Shown here: in pieces, positions 1 to 6,702 of the stretch
Layout: each line of letters starts with the position of its first letter
How positions within the stretch are numbered: position 1 is the stretch's first letter
NCBI GenBank assembly: GCA_020637615.1
Contig: JACKKC010000014.1
Span: 11,558 to 75,557, forward strand
Length of the DNA: 64,000 nt
Reading direction: 5' to 3'
Source: Rhodovulum sp.
GTDB lineage: Bacteria > Pseudomonadota > Alphaproteobacteria > Rhodobacterales > Rhodobacteraceae
The notes under the pieces: generated by a model
Seen by the model: only the letters and a program-made list of their open reading frames with translations
What the model was told of the DNA's origin: nothing
Databases searched by the model: none
Made by a program: the position numbers and the translations under genes

Positions 1-278
1 TGTCGCTCGGCTTCTATCTTTCGATCTCCGGAATCGCGACCTTCAGGAGCGCGGGGGACCTGCGTGCGATCTTCGCCGATGCGCCGCTCGATCGCATCCT
101 CGTGGAGACCGACAGCCCCTATCTCGCGCCGCAGCCGCATCGCGGCAAGCGCAACGAGCCGGCCTTCGTGGCCGACACCGCGCGTTTCGCCGCCGCGATC
201 TGGGACCTGGAGCCGGAGGATTTCGCCGCCCGGACCAGTGCGAACTTCGACCGGCTCTTCGCCAGGGCCGCGGCCTGA
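1..278 (+). CDS. TatD family hydrolase (DNase), 3' end only
   Basis: The last 91 residues of a metal-dependent nuclease of the TatD family (TIM-barrel amidohydrolase fold); the gene begins outside the window. The conserved C-terminal block is clear: LVETDSPYLAPQPHRGKRNE, where the Asp of ETDSPY is a metal ligand and the PHRGKRNEP segment is typical of TatD/YcfH proteins. TatD enzymes are 3'-5' exonucleases acting on single-stranded DNA or RNA, linked to repair and DNA turnover. The stop codon overlaps the start of the next gene (TGATG), so the two are translationally coupled. In alphaproteobacteria this pair commonly follows metG and holB; those would lie upstream of the window and are not seen here. 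Confidence 0.93.
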   Translation, partial: SLGFYLSISGIATFRSAGDLRAIFADAPLDRILVETDSPYLAPQPHRGKRNEPAFVADTARFAAAIWDLEPEDFAARTSANFDRLFARAAA

Positions 279-1075
279 TGGCGCGCCTGCGCGCGACGAT
301 CCTCGGCTGCGGCTCGTCGGGCGGGGTGCCGCGGATCGGCGGCGAATGGGGCGCCTGCGACCCGCTCGATCCCCGCAACACCCGGCGCCGGTGCTCGCTT
401 CTCGTGGAGCGGCTCGAAAGCGGCCGCGCGACCCGCGTGCTGATCGACACCGCGCCGGACCTCAGGTCACAGCTGCTCGATGCCGGCGTCGGCCATCTCG
501 ACGGCGTGGTCTATACCCACGCCCATGCCGATCACGTGCACGGCATCGACGATCTGCGCATGGTGGTGTTCAACCGCGGTTCGCGGCTGCCGGTCTGGGC
601 CGATGCCGAGACGTCGGAGGCGCTGATCTCGCGCTTCGCCTATGTCTTCGTGCAGCCGCCGACCAGCGCCTATCCACCGATCCTCGAGCTCAATGCCATC
701 GACGGCGCATTCGACGTCGAGGGTGCCGCCGGCCCGCTCGGCTTCCGGCCGATCCGCGTCCAGCACGGAAGGATCGAGGCGCTGGGATTCCGGATCGGCG
801 GCCTGGCCTACCTGCCGGACGTGTCGGAGATCCCGCCGCAGTCCTGGGGGGATTTCGAGGGCCTGGAGATCTGGATTCTCGACGCCCTGCGCCGTCGCCC
901 CCATCCGACGCACGCCCATCTCGAGCGCAGCCTGGAGTGGATCGCTCGCGCCGCGCCCCGCCGCGCCGTGCTGACCAACATGCACAACGACCTCGACCAC
1001 AGCATCGTGGACGCCGAGACCCCTGCCAACGTGACGCCGGCCCATGACGGGATGGTCCTGGAGATCGATCTTTGA
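278..1075 (+). CDS. MBL-fold metallo-hydrolase, PhnP-like
   Basis: A 265-residue metallo-beta-lactamase-fold protein. The zinc-binding motif HAHADH lies at residues 81-86, followed by GIDDLR, and a later THMHNDLDH-like segment near residue 230 supplies further ligands. The N-terminal ILGCGSSGGVPRIGG is typical of the PhnP/cyclic phosphodiesterase branch. PhnP proteins hydrolyse 2',3'-cyclic phosphodiesters, but in this tatD-linked position the physiological substrate is unknown. The ATG overlaps the tatD stop and its own stop overlaps the TTG start of the next gene, so all three look like one transcript. Length is normal for the family. Confidence 0.9.
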   Translation: MARLRATILGCGSSGGVPRIGGEWGACDPLDPRNTRRRCSLLVERLESGRATRVLIDTAPDLRSQLLDAGVGHLDGVVYTHAHADHVHGIDDLRMVVFNRGSRLPVWADAETSEALISRFAYVFVQPPTSAYPPILELNAIDGAFDVEGAAGPLGFRPIRVQHGRIEALGFRIGGLAYLPDVSEIPPQSWGDFEGLEIWILDALRRRPHPTHAHLERSLEWIARAAPRRAVLTNMHNDLDHSIVDAETPANVTPAHDGMVLEIDL

Positions 1076-2016
1076 TCTTCGGCATCCTTCACGTCGTGCT
1101 GCCGGTCTTCCTCGTCACCGGTGCCGGATATGCGGCGGTGCGCACCGGGGTTTTCGCGCCCAGTGCCGTCGACGGACTGATGGTCTTTACCCAGACCTTC
1201 GCGATCCCCTGCCTGCTATTTCGCGCCATCGCCGATCTCGACCTGGGAGCGGTCTTCGACCCGCGGCTGCTGCTCTCCTTCTACACCGGGGCCGTCACGA
1301 CCTTCGTCCTCGGCATCCTCGGCGCGCGGCGGATCTTCGGGCGGCGGCCGGGCGAGGCCGTTGCCATCGGCTTCTGCGCGCTCTTCTCCAACCTCGTGCT
1401 GATCGGCCTGCCGATCATGGAGCGCGCCTATGGCGTCGACGCGCTTGCGCCGAGCTTCGCGATCATCTCGATCCACGCGCCGTTCTGCTATCTGCTCGGC
1501 ATCACGGTCATGGAATTCGCCCGCGCCGACGGACGCGGCCTCGTCGATACCGGGCGCGCCGTGATCCGCGCCATGTTCCGCAACGCGCTGATGATCGGGC
1601 TGGCGCTCGGTTTCGTCGTCAATCTCGGCGGGATCCCGGTGCCCGCGACGCTGCGCGTCGCCGTCGACATGCTGGCCGGGGCGAGCCTGCCGGCCGCGCT
1701 CTTCGGCCTCGGCGGCATTCTGACCCGCTACGTGATCCGCGCCTCGCTGGCGGAGGCCGGAATGATCGCCGCCCTGTCGCTCCTAGTGCATCCCGCCATC
1801 GCATGGATGCTGGCGCGGCAGGTCTTCGGTCTGCCCGAAGAATTCGTCCGCGCGGCGGTGCTCGCCGCGGCGATGGCGCCGGGAGTCAATACCTACGTCT
1901 TCGCCAGCATGTACGGCCGCGCCCAGGCCCAGGCGGCGAGCGCCGTCCTGCTCGCGACCGGACTCTCGATCGTCACCGTGTCCTTCTGGCTGGTGGTCCT
2001 GGGCGGCGTGCTCTGA
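1072..2016 (+). CDS. AEC family (auxin efflux carrier-like) permease
   Basis: A 314-residue, very hydrophobic protein with about ten membrane segments, with the family's two half-repeats around a more polar centre (DGRGLVDTGRAVIRAMFRNA). The N-terminus (ILHVVLPVFLVTGAGYAAVR) and the C-terminal AAAMAPGVNTYVFASMYGR are typical of AEC/malonate-transporter-like permeases in the inner membrane. The substrate cannot be told from sequence. The start is a TTG whose bases overlap the stop of the preceding hydrolase (TTGA), so translation is probably coupled; no separate ribosome site is needed. Last gene of the tatD-linked operon; the following genes run the other way. Confidence 0.88.
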   Translation: MIFGILHVVLPVFLVTGAGYAAVRTGVFAPSAVDGLMVFTQTFAIPCLLFRAIADLDLGAVFDPRLLLSFYTGAVTTFVLGILGARRIFGRRPGEAVAIGFCALFSNLVLIGLPIMERAYGVDALAPSFAIISIHAPFCYLLGITVMEFARADGRGLVDTGRAVIRAMFRNALMIGLALGFVVNLGGIPVPATLRVAVDMLAGASLPAALFGLGGILTRYVIRASLAEAGMIAALSLLVHPAIAWMLARQVFGLPEEFVRAAVLAAAMAPGVNTYVFASMYGRAQAQAASAVLLATGLSIVTVSFWLVVLGGVL

Positions 2017-2105
2017 CCGGGAAGCGATTCGTCATCTGACGAGCGGGCAGGGGGGTGAGCCGCGGACCGGTGCCCGTTCCGACCTGGCAGACCGATCGCG
2101 CTGCA

Positions 2106-2375
2106 TCACTTCAGCTGGCTGTCCTTCGACCCGCGCCTGTTGATCCCGCCCCGCGCGATCGGCCGGGCATCCCGTTGCTGCTGGCAGTCGATGCAGAGCG
2201 TCACGCCCGGGATCGCCTGCCTCCGGGCCTCGGGGATCGGTTCCTCGCATTCCGCGCAGTGGGTCCGGCTGGCGCCGGTCGCGCGGCGCCTGGCCTGCAT
2301 CCGCTTGAGCTCGTCCGCGATCGAGGCCTCGATCTGGTCGTTCACCGCGCCGTCGCGCGCCCAGCCTCCAGCCAT
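2106..2375 (-). CDS. DksA/TraR family C4-type zinc finger protein
   Basis: An 89-residue protein with the DksA/TraR four-cysteine zinc finger: CAECEEPIPEARRQAIPGVT then LCIDCQ, i.e. two CxxC pairs. It is the short TraR/YbiI form, lacking the long N-terminal coiled coil of full DksA. TraR proteins bind the RNA polymerase secondary channel and mimic DksA plus ppGpp; whether this copy does so is inference. Short forms of this type are common on phages and plasmids but are also scattered in alphaproteobacterial chromosomes. It stands alone between the AEC permease (convergent) and a secreted protein gene on the same strand. Confidence 0.85.
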   Translation of the reverse strand: MAGGWARDGAVNDQIEASIADELKRMQARRRATGASRTHCAECEEPIPEARRQAIPGVTLCIDCQQQRDARPIARGGINRRGSKDSQLK

Positions 2376-2417
2376 GGCATCCCTCCATCGCCGCTTCCCG
2401 GGGCGGTGCGGGCTTCG

Positions 2418-2978
2418 TCAGAAGTCCCGCAGCGCCCGGAGATCCATCGCCTCCAGCAGAGCCGTCTTCTCCTCGACGCTGGCATTGCCGGTCAGGCTGA
2501 CCATGACCTTGTTGTCGACCACGCCCTGCAGCTCGCCGTCGTTGTCGGCGAACTGGGTGCGCTGGATGCGGATCGGCTTGCCGCTGCCCATGGAGGCGAC
2601 ACCGGTGATCATCGCCGCGATGCTGTTCACCATGGGGGAATTCGCCAGCAGCGTCAGGGTCATTTCCGCGTCGCCCTTGCGATAGGTCGCCGCCGCGGCG
2701 GTGCCGCCGCCGAACATGCTCATCGCGAGCCCGCTGCCGTCGGCATCGGCCTCCTCGCGCGTCCAGCCGGCGGGCGCTTCGGGCAGATAGGCCGCGAGGC
2801 TTGCCGACTTCATCTGGCCGAGCAGCTTCATCGCATAGTCGAGTTCTTCGCTCGCGATGGTGATGTCGCCTTCCGCATAGGCCGACAGCGCGCTGTCGAT
2901 GACTTCGGTGAACTCGTCCGCCGCAACCGGCGCGGCGACCGCGCAGAGAAGCGCCGCGCCAGAAAGCAGATGTCTCAT
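2418..2978 (-). CDS. secreted protein of unknown function
   Basis: The start chosen is the ATG at 2978, because a strong AGGAAAGG site lies just upstream and the product then opens with a clean signal peptide (MRHLLSGAALLCAVAAPVAA, cleavage near residue 20). The reading frame stays open 33 bases further upstream, but that extension would mask the signal. The mature part (about 165 residues) is predicted soluble, with an acidic N-terminus, a GSGLAMSMFGGGTAAAATYR stretch and a central region resembling small periplasmic proteins found in Rhodobacterales. I do not recognise a named domain. It is followed by a DUF2244 gene 37 bases beyond its start, on the same strand. Confidence 0.75.
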   Translation of the reverse strand: MRHLLSGAALLCAVAAPVAADEFTEVIDSALSAYAEGDITIASEELDYAMKLLGQMKSASLAAYLPEAPAGWTREEADADGSGLAMSMFGGGTAAAATYRKGDAEMTLTLLANSPMVNSIAAMITGVASMGSGKPIRIQRTQFADNDGELQGVVDNKVMVSLTGNASVEEKTALLEAMDLRALRDF

Positions 2979-3015
2979 CTCGAACCTTTCCTGATCGGAG
3001 GTCGGCATCACCGCG

Positions 3016-3561
3016 TTACGGCGATTCCGCCGAGGGTAGCGTCTTCAGGCGGTCCAGCGCCGCGCTGATTTCGTCGAAGAGTTCCACGCGCTCGCCCGGC
3101 GAGAGGAAGGCGCCCAGTTCGATCTCCCGGCCGTTGCCCGTGAGCGTGAGGTACTTCTCCACGGGGGCGTTTTCGATCAGCCGCGGCCGCACCCAGAAGG
3201 GGTTGGCGTGCCAGCGCTGCACCGTGCCGTTCGGCTCGATGCGCTCGACCGTCACCAGATCGGGCCAGAGCCGGAATTCCTCGGTGAGCCTGCCGTCCTC
3301 GAAGCTGCGCCGGAAGGCCCAGGCGAGCCCCGCGAGTGCCGCGACGAGGAAGGGCAGCATCCCCCAGCCTGCGCCGGTTCCCCCGAGCGGCACCAGCGGC
3401 ATCACGAGGCCCAGGGCTACCAGCGCCATCACCCAGGTGACGCCGCGCTGGCTCAGCGACCGGTTCGGTCGCAGCGAAAGCGCCAGGAGCGGCGCTTCCA
3501 CACGGTTCGGAAAACCCCTTGCGGGTGTCGGGATGTGCGATCGGGCCGTCTGTTCGAGCAC
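3016..3561 (-). CDS. DUF2244 domain-containing membrane protein
   Basis: A 181-residue protein with the DUF2244 layout: a conserved LRPNRSLS segment near residues 31-38, two adjacent transmembrane helices (about residues 42-82), then a cytoplasmic beta-rich domain (EEFRLWPDLVTVERI, PFWVRPRLIENAP, FLSPGERVELFDEI). The function is unknown; in alphaproteobacteria these genes usually sit beside cytochrome c oxidase genes, and here it directly follows ctaD with 12 bases between them. A role in oxidase assembly or the respiratory membrane is therefore a fair guess but not shown. The pair is probably co-transcribed from the ctaD promoter. Confidence 0.87.
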   Translation of the reverse strand: MLEQTARSHIPTPARGFPNRVEAPLLALSLRPNRSLSQRGVTWVMALVALGLVMPLVPLGGTGAGWGMLPFLVAALAGLAWAFRRSFEDGRLTEEFRLWPDLVTVERIEPNGTVQRWHANPFWVRPRLIENAPVEKYLTLTGNGREIELGAFLSPGERVELFDEISAALDRLKTLPSAESP

Positions 3562-3573
3562 GGCTCCCCGCCT

Positions 3574-5217
3574 TCAGTGTGCCGCCGAATGGTCCCACAT
3601 GTCGGGGGTCGGCAGGGTCTCGAAGGTGTGCTCCGGCGGCGGGTTCGACAGCGTCCATTCCAGGGTCTGGTCGGGCTGCGCGCCCCAATAGGCCGGCTCG
3701 GTCACCCGCTGGCCGTAGCGCAGGCTGTAGAAAACGATCCCGAAGAAGAAGACGAAGGACAGGCCGGACAGGAAGGCACCCCAGGACGACACGTAGTTCC
3801 AGAGCGCGAACTGCTCGGGATAGTCGATGTAGCGGCGGGGCATGCCCTGCCGGCCGAGGAAGTGCTGCGGGAAGAAGGTCAGGTTCACGCCGACGAACAT
3901 CATCCAGAAATGCAGCTTGCCCGCCCATTCCGGATAGGCCCGCCCGGTGATCTTCGTGAACCAGTAATAGACGCCGGCGAAGATGCAGAAGACCGCGCCG
4001 ATGCTCATGACGTAGTGGAAATGCGCCACCACGTAATAGGTGTCGTGATAGGCGCGGTCGAGCGGCGCCTGGCTGAGAACGATGCCGGTCACGCCGCCGA
4101 CGGTGAAGAGGAACAGGAAACCAACGGCCCAGAGCATCGGCGTCTTGAACTCGATCGAGCCGCCCCACATCGTGGCGATCCAGCTGAAGATCTTGATGCC
4201 CGTCGGGACCGCGATCACCATCGTCGCAAGCATGAAGTAGCTCTGCTGCGTCACCGACATGCCGACCGTGTACATGTGATGCGCCCAGACGACGAAGCCG
4301 ATCGCCCCGATGGCGATCATCGCATAGACCATCGGCAGGTAGCCGAAGATCGGCTTGCGCGAGAAGGTCGAGATCACATGGCTGATGATGCCGAAGCCCG
4401 GCACGATGACGATGTAGACCTCAGGATGCCCGAAGAACCACAGGATGTGCTGGTAGAGGACCGGGTCGCCGCCGCCGGAAGCCTCGAAGAAGGTCGTGCC
4501 GAAGTTGCGGTCGGTCAGGAGCATGGTGATCGCCCCCGCGAGCACCGGCAGTGCGAGAAGGATCATGAAGGCCGTTACCACGATCGACCAGGCGAACAAC
4601 GGCACCTTGTGCAGCGTCATGCCCGGCGCGCGCATGTTGAGGAAGGTCGTGATCATGTTGATCGCGCCGAGGATCGAAGACGCGCCGCTCAGGTGCACCG
4701 CGAAGATCGCGAGATCCATCGACATGCCCTGCTCGTGAGTCGAGAGCGGCGCATAGAGCACCCAGCCGACGCCGGAACCGCTCAACCCGTTGCCGCCGGG
4801 TGCCAGCAGCGAGCAGACCGCCAGCGTCGAGCCCGCCACGAAGAGCCAGTAGCTCAGGTTGTTCATGCGCGGAAAGGCCATGTCCGGCGCGCCGATCATC
4901 AGAGGCATGAAATAGTTGCCGAAGCCGCCGAAGAGCGCGGGAATCACCACGAAGAACATCATCAGGATGCCGTGGCCGGTGATCAGCACGTTCCACAGAT
5001 GCCCGTTCGGCTGGCCGTCGAGCAGCATGTACTGGACGCCCGGCTCCATCAGCTCGAGGCGCATGAACATGGTGAAGGAGACCGAGACCAGTCCCAGGAT
5101 CGCCGCGGTGACCAGGTAGAGGATGCCGATGTCCTTGTGGTTGGTGGACATGAACCACCGGGTGAAGAACCCCGGCTTGTCGTGGCCGTCGTGGGAATGA
5201 ACAGCGGCGTCGGCCAT
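3574..5217 (-). CDS. ctaD: cytochrome c oxidase subunit I (aa3-type)
   Basis: Catalytic subunit of the inner-membrane haem-copper oxidase that reduces oxygen to water and pumps protons. The 547-residue product has about 12 helices. Motifs seen are STNHKDIGILYL at the N-terminus, the D-channel segment GNYFMPLMIGAPDMAFPRMN, the CuB/Tyr loop WFFGHPEVYIVIVPGFG, and the double histidine WAHHMYTVGM. The ATG at 5217 (MADAAVHSHDGHDKPG) is preferred because a GGAG site precedes it; the frame stays open 83 codons upstream but encodes low-complexity arginine-rich sequence. ctaD stands apart from the other subunits, as in Rhodobacter and Paracoccus; the ctaCBGE genes are not in this window. Confidence 0.97.
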   Translation of the reverse strand: MADAAVHSHDGHDKPGFFTRWFMSTNHKDIGILYLVTAAILGLVSVSFTMFMRLELMEPGVQYMLLDGQPNGHLWNVLITGHGILMMFFVVIPALFGGFGNYFMPLMIGAPDMAFPRMNNLSYWLFVAGSTLAVCSLLAPGGNGLSGSGVGWVLYAPLSTHEQGMSMDLAIFAVHLSGASSILGAINMITTFLNMRAPGMTLHKVPLFAWSIVVTAFMILLALPVLAGAITMLLTDRNFGTTFFEASGGGDPVLYQHILWFFGHPEVYIVIVPGFGIISHVISTFSRKPIFGYLPMVYAMIAIGAIGFVVWAHHMYTVGMSVTQQSYFMLATMVIAVPTGIKIFSWIATMWGGSIEFKTPMLWAVGFLFLFTVGGVTGIVLSQAPLDRAYHDTYYVVAHFHYVMSIGAVFCIFAGVYYWFTKITGRAYPEWAGKLHFWMMFVGVNLTFFPQHFLGRQGMPRRYIDYPEQFALWNYVSSWGAFLSGLSFVFFFGIVFYSLRYGQRVTEPAYWGAQPDQTLEWTLSNPPPEHTFETLPTPDMWDHSAAH

Positions 5218-5387
5218 GCGTGATCTCCAATGAACCCCCGAGGCCGGCAGAAGACCGGCCAGCATCGCTTTCCTAGTACCGCGTCGTGTGCGAGGTCTCA
5301 AGCCCTGCCGCGAGGGCCGGCGGGGCGACCGGCCGCGGGTGAGCCCGGCCCCTTGACCGCCGGCGCGCGCTTGGCCAGAGAGCCGGG

Positions 5388-5837
5388 ATGACGGAGTCCG
5401 AGCTCCCCGGGCAGCGCCTGGCGCGCGGTGTGTGTCGCCATCTCGCGGGACGCGGTTTCGCGACACTGACCGAATTCGTGCCCGAGGCGGGCCTCCGCGT
5501 CGACGTGGTCGCGCTCGGCCCGAAGGGCGAGATCTGGATCGTCGAATGCAAGTCGAGTCGGATGGATTTCATCTCCGATCGCAAGTGGGCCGGCTACCTG
5601 GCCTGGTGCGACCGGTTCTTCTGGGCGGTCGATGCGGATTTCCCCGGCGAGATCCTGCCCGAGGAGACCGGGCTCATCCTGGCCGACGGCTTCGACGGCG
5701 AACTCGTCCGCTGGCCGCCGGAGACGCCGCTTGCGGGCGCGCGGCGCAAGGCGCTGGTGCAGCGCTTCGCCCGCACCGCGGCGCTGCGCCTCGGCGTCCT
5801 GATCGATCCGGACCTCGCGAGGTTCTCCCGGCTCTAG
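5388..5837 (+). CDS. mmcB: MmcB family DNA repair protein
   Basis: A 149-residue nuclease-fold protein of the MmcB family. The core GEIWIVECKSSRMDF matches the PD-(D/E)xK active-site strand (E..K), followed by DRKWAGYLAWCDRFFWAVD, where the dispersed acidic and aromatic residues are characteristic. In Caulobacter MmcB is induced by mitomycin and LexA-regulated and supports the ImuABC/DnaE2 mutagenic repair pathway. The gene starts with ATG after an AGAG site and ends overlapping the end of the convergent DUF6324 gene by four bases. No clear LexA box was identified upstream. Confidence 0.9.
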   Translation: MTESELPGQRLARGVCRHLAGRGFATLTEFVPEAGLRVDVVALGPKGEIWIVECKSSRMDFISDRKWAGYLAWCDRFFWAVDADFPGEILPEETGLILADGFDGELVRWPPETPLAGARRKALVQRFARTAALRLGVLIDPDLARFSRL

Positions 5838-6055
5838 CGTCGCCCGGGTCGCTTCTTCCCCTTCCCGCCGGCTGCGATGCTGCGTGCCCGTTCCGCCGCG
5901 GCGCGAAGCTCCTCGGCGATCTCCTCCGCCTCGTCGGGATCGAAGTCGAGCGGCAGATCGAAGGAATCCGTCTCGACATAGACCCGGACCATGCCGAGCG
6001 ACGTGGGCCCGATCCGCAGGCTGGCGGCGATATCGCTCTCGCGGTCGATCCCCAT
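5834..6055 (-). CDS. DUF6324 family protein
   Basis: A 73-residue protein with the sequence pattern of the Rhodobacterales family DUF6324: ESDIAASLRIGPTSLGMVRV, then a FDPDEAEEIAEELRAAAERA acidic helix and a short basic tail. The start at 6055 (MGIDRESD) is chosen over the upstream open frame because an AGGAGG site lies about ten bases before it and the family begins here. Function unknown; no membrane segment. It converges on mmcB, with four bases of overlap at the 3' ends. The next feature upstream is the tRNA-His on the other strand. Confidence 0.82.
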   Translation of the reverse strand: MGIDRESDIAASLRIGPTSLGMVRVYVETDSFDLPLDFDPDEAEEIAEELRAAAERARSIAAGGKGKKRPGRR

Positions 6056-6157
6056 GTCTTCCGGCCTCCTGCCCGCGCCGCAATCTGCCTGGTCCCGCGG
6101 CGTCGGACAAGTGCAGACTTGCATTCGAGCCGCCGCGTATAGTAACCGGACAGCCGT

Positions 6158-6234
6158 GCCGGCGTAGCTCAGTTGGTTAGAGCGCCTGATTGTGGATCAG
6201 GAGGTCCCCCGTTCGAGCCGGGGCGCTGGTACCA
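6158..6234 (+). tRNA. tRNA-His (GTG anticodon)
   Basis: A complete cloverleaf. The acceptor arm GCCGGCG (6158-6164) pairs with CGCTGGT (6224-6230), with two G-U pairs. The D arm contains AGCTCAGTTGGTTAGAGC, the anticodon stem CCTGA/TCAGG encloses the loop TTGTGGA with anticodon GTG at 6192-6194, and the T arm contains GTTCGAG. Base 73 is A, followed by an encoded CCA. Position -1 is T, so no G-1 is encoded and position 73 is not the usual C. This matches the exception known in a large alphaproteobacterial clade, where HisRS does not require G-1. It stands alone, reading away from DUF6324. Confidence 0.97.
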
Positions 6235-6702
6235 TTCCCTGCATCAAGTTGCGCGATCCGGGGCCACGGGCCGGCTTTGGGTCGCCAGGGCGTCGCCCGG
6301 TGGCTTGCGCATGGTGCCGCGAATCTCTGGAGCGCCTTGGCCGCCAATTGCGCGGTATTCGGGCGTTCGGCCTGCAAGCCGGCGTGTGATTCCCGCAAGC
6401 TGCACCCGACGATCGGTATTGGGCGCACGGTCTTGCATCACTGAGGCCGTCGTGCCGGCGGCGTTTGCGAGTGAAGCCCGATGGGTTGCGGCTGCTGCAA
6501 ACGGGCCCGTCGGGATCGCCGGCGCTTCGGAATGGATCATGCGGGTCGAAATCGATCCAAGGTCCCGAACGTGTACGCGCAGACGTCGTGTGCGGGCAAC
6601 GGTATGGAACTCGGGCGACGGACGGATCGGACCGCCATGGGTGGCACACATTTGCGGCGGACGGGCTCGGGACCTGTGCGCTGCTGTTGCAGCCTGACGA
6701 TA
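6235..6702. other. gene-free stretch after the tRNA
   Basis: About 470 bases between the tRNA-His and the stop codon of the efflux permease. Open frames exist on both strands, as expected in GC-rich DNA, but none has a recognisable product, a plausible ribosome site with conserved-looking protein, or a membrane/signal pattern. I see no second copy of the tRNA 3' end, no integrase and no terminal repeats, so there is no sign of an integrated element here. The stretch may hold the terminators for the tRNA and for the converging efflux operon, but no strong hairpin plus T-run is visible. Confidence 0.6.

Noticed and set aside
3208..5223. 671-codon open frame on the plus strand
   Set aside because: Antisense to ctaD; the translation is rich in His, Asp and Arg with no domain, as expected for a shadow frame.
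6235..6702. tRNA-His as an integration site for a genomic island
   Set aside because: No duplicated tRNA end, integrase or odd composition next to it; the following genes are ordinary chromosomal efflux genes.
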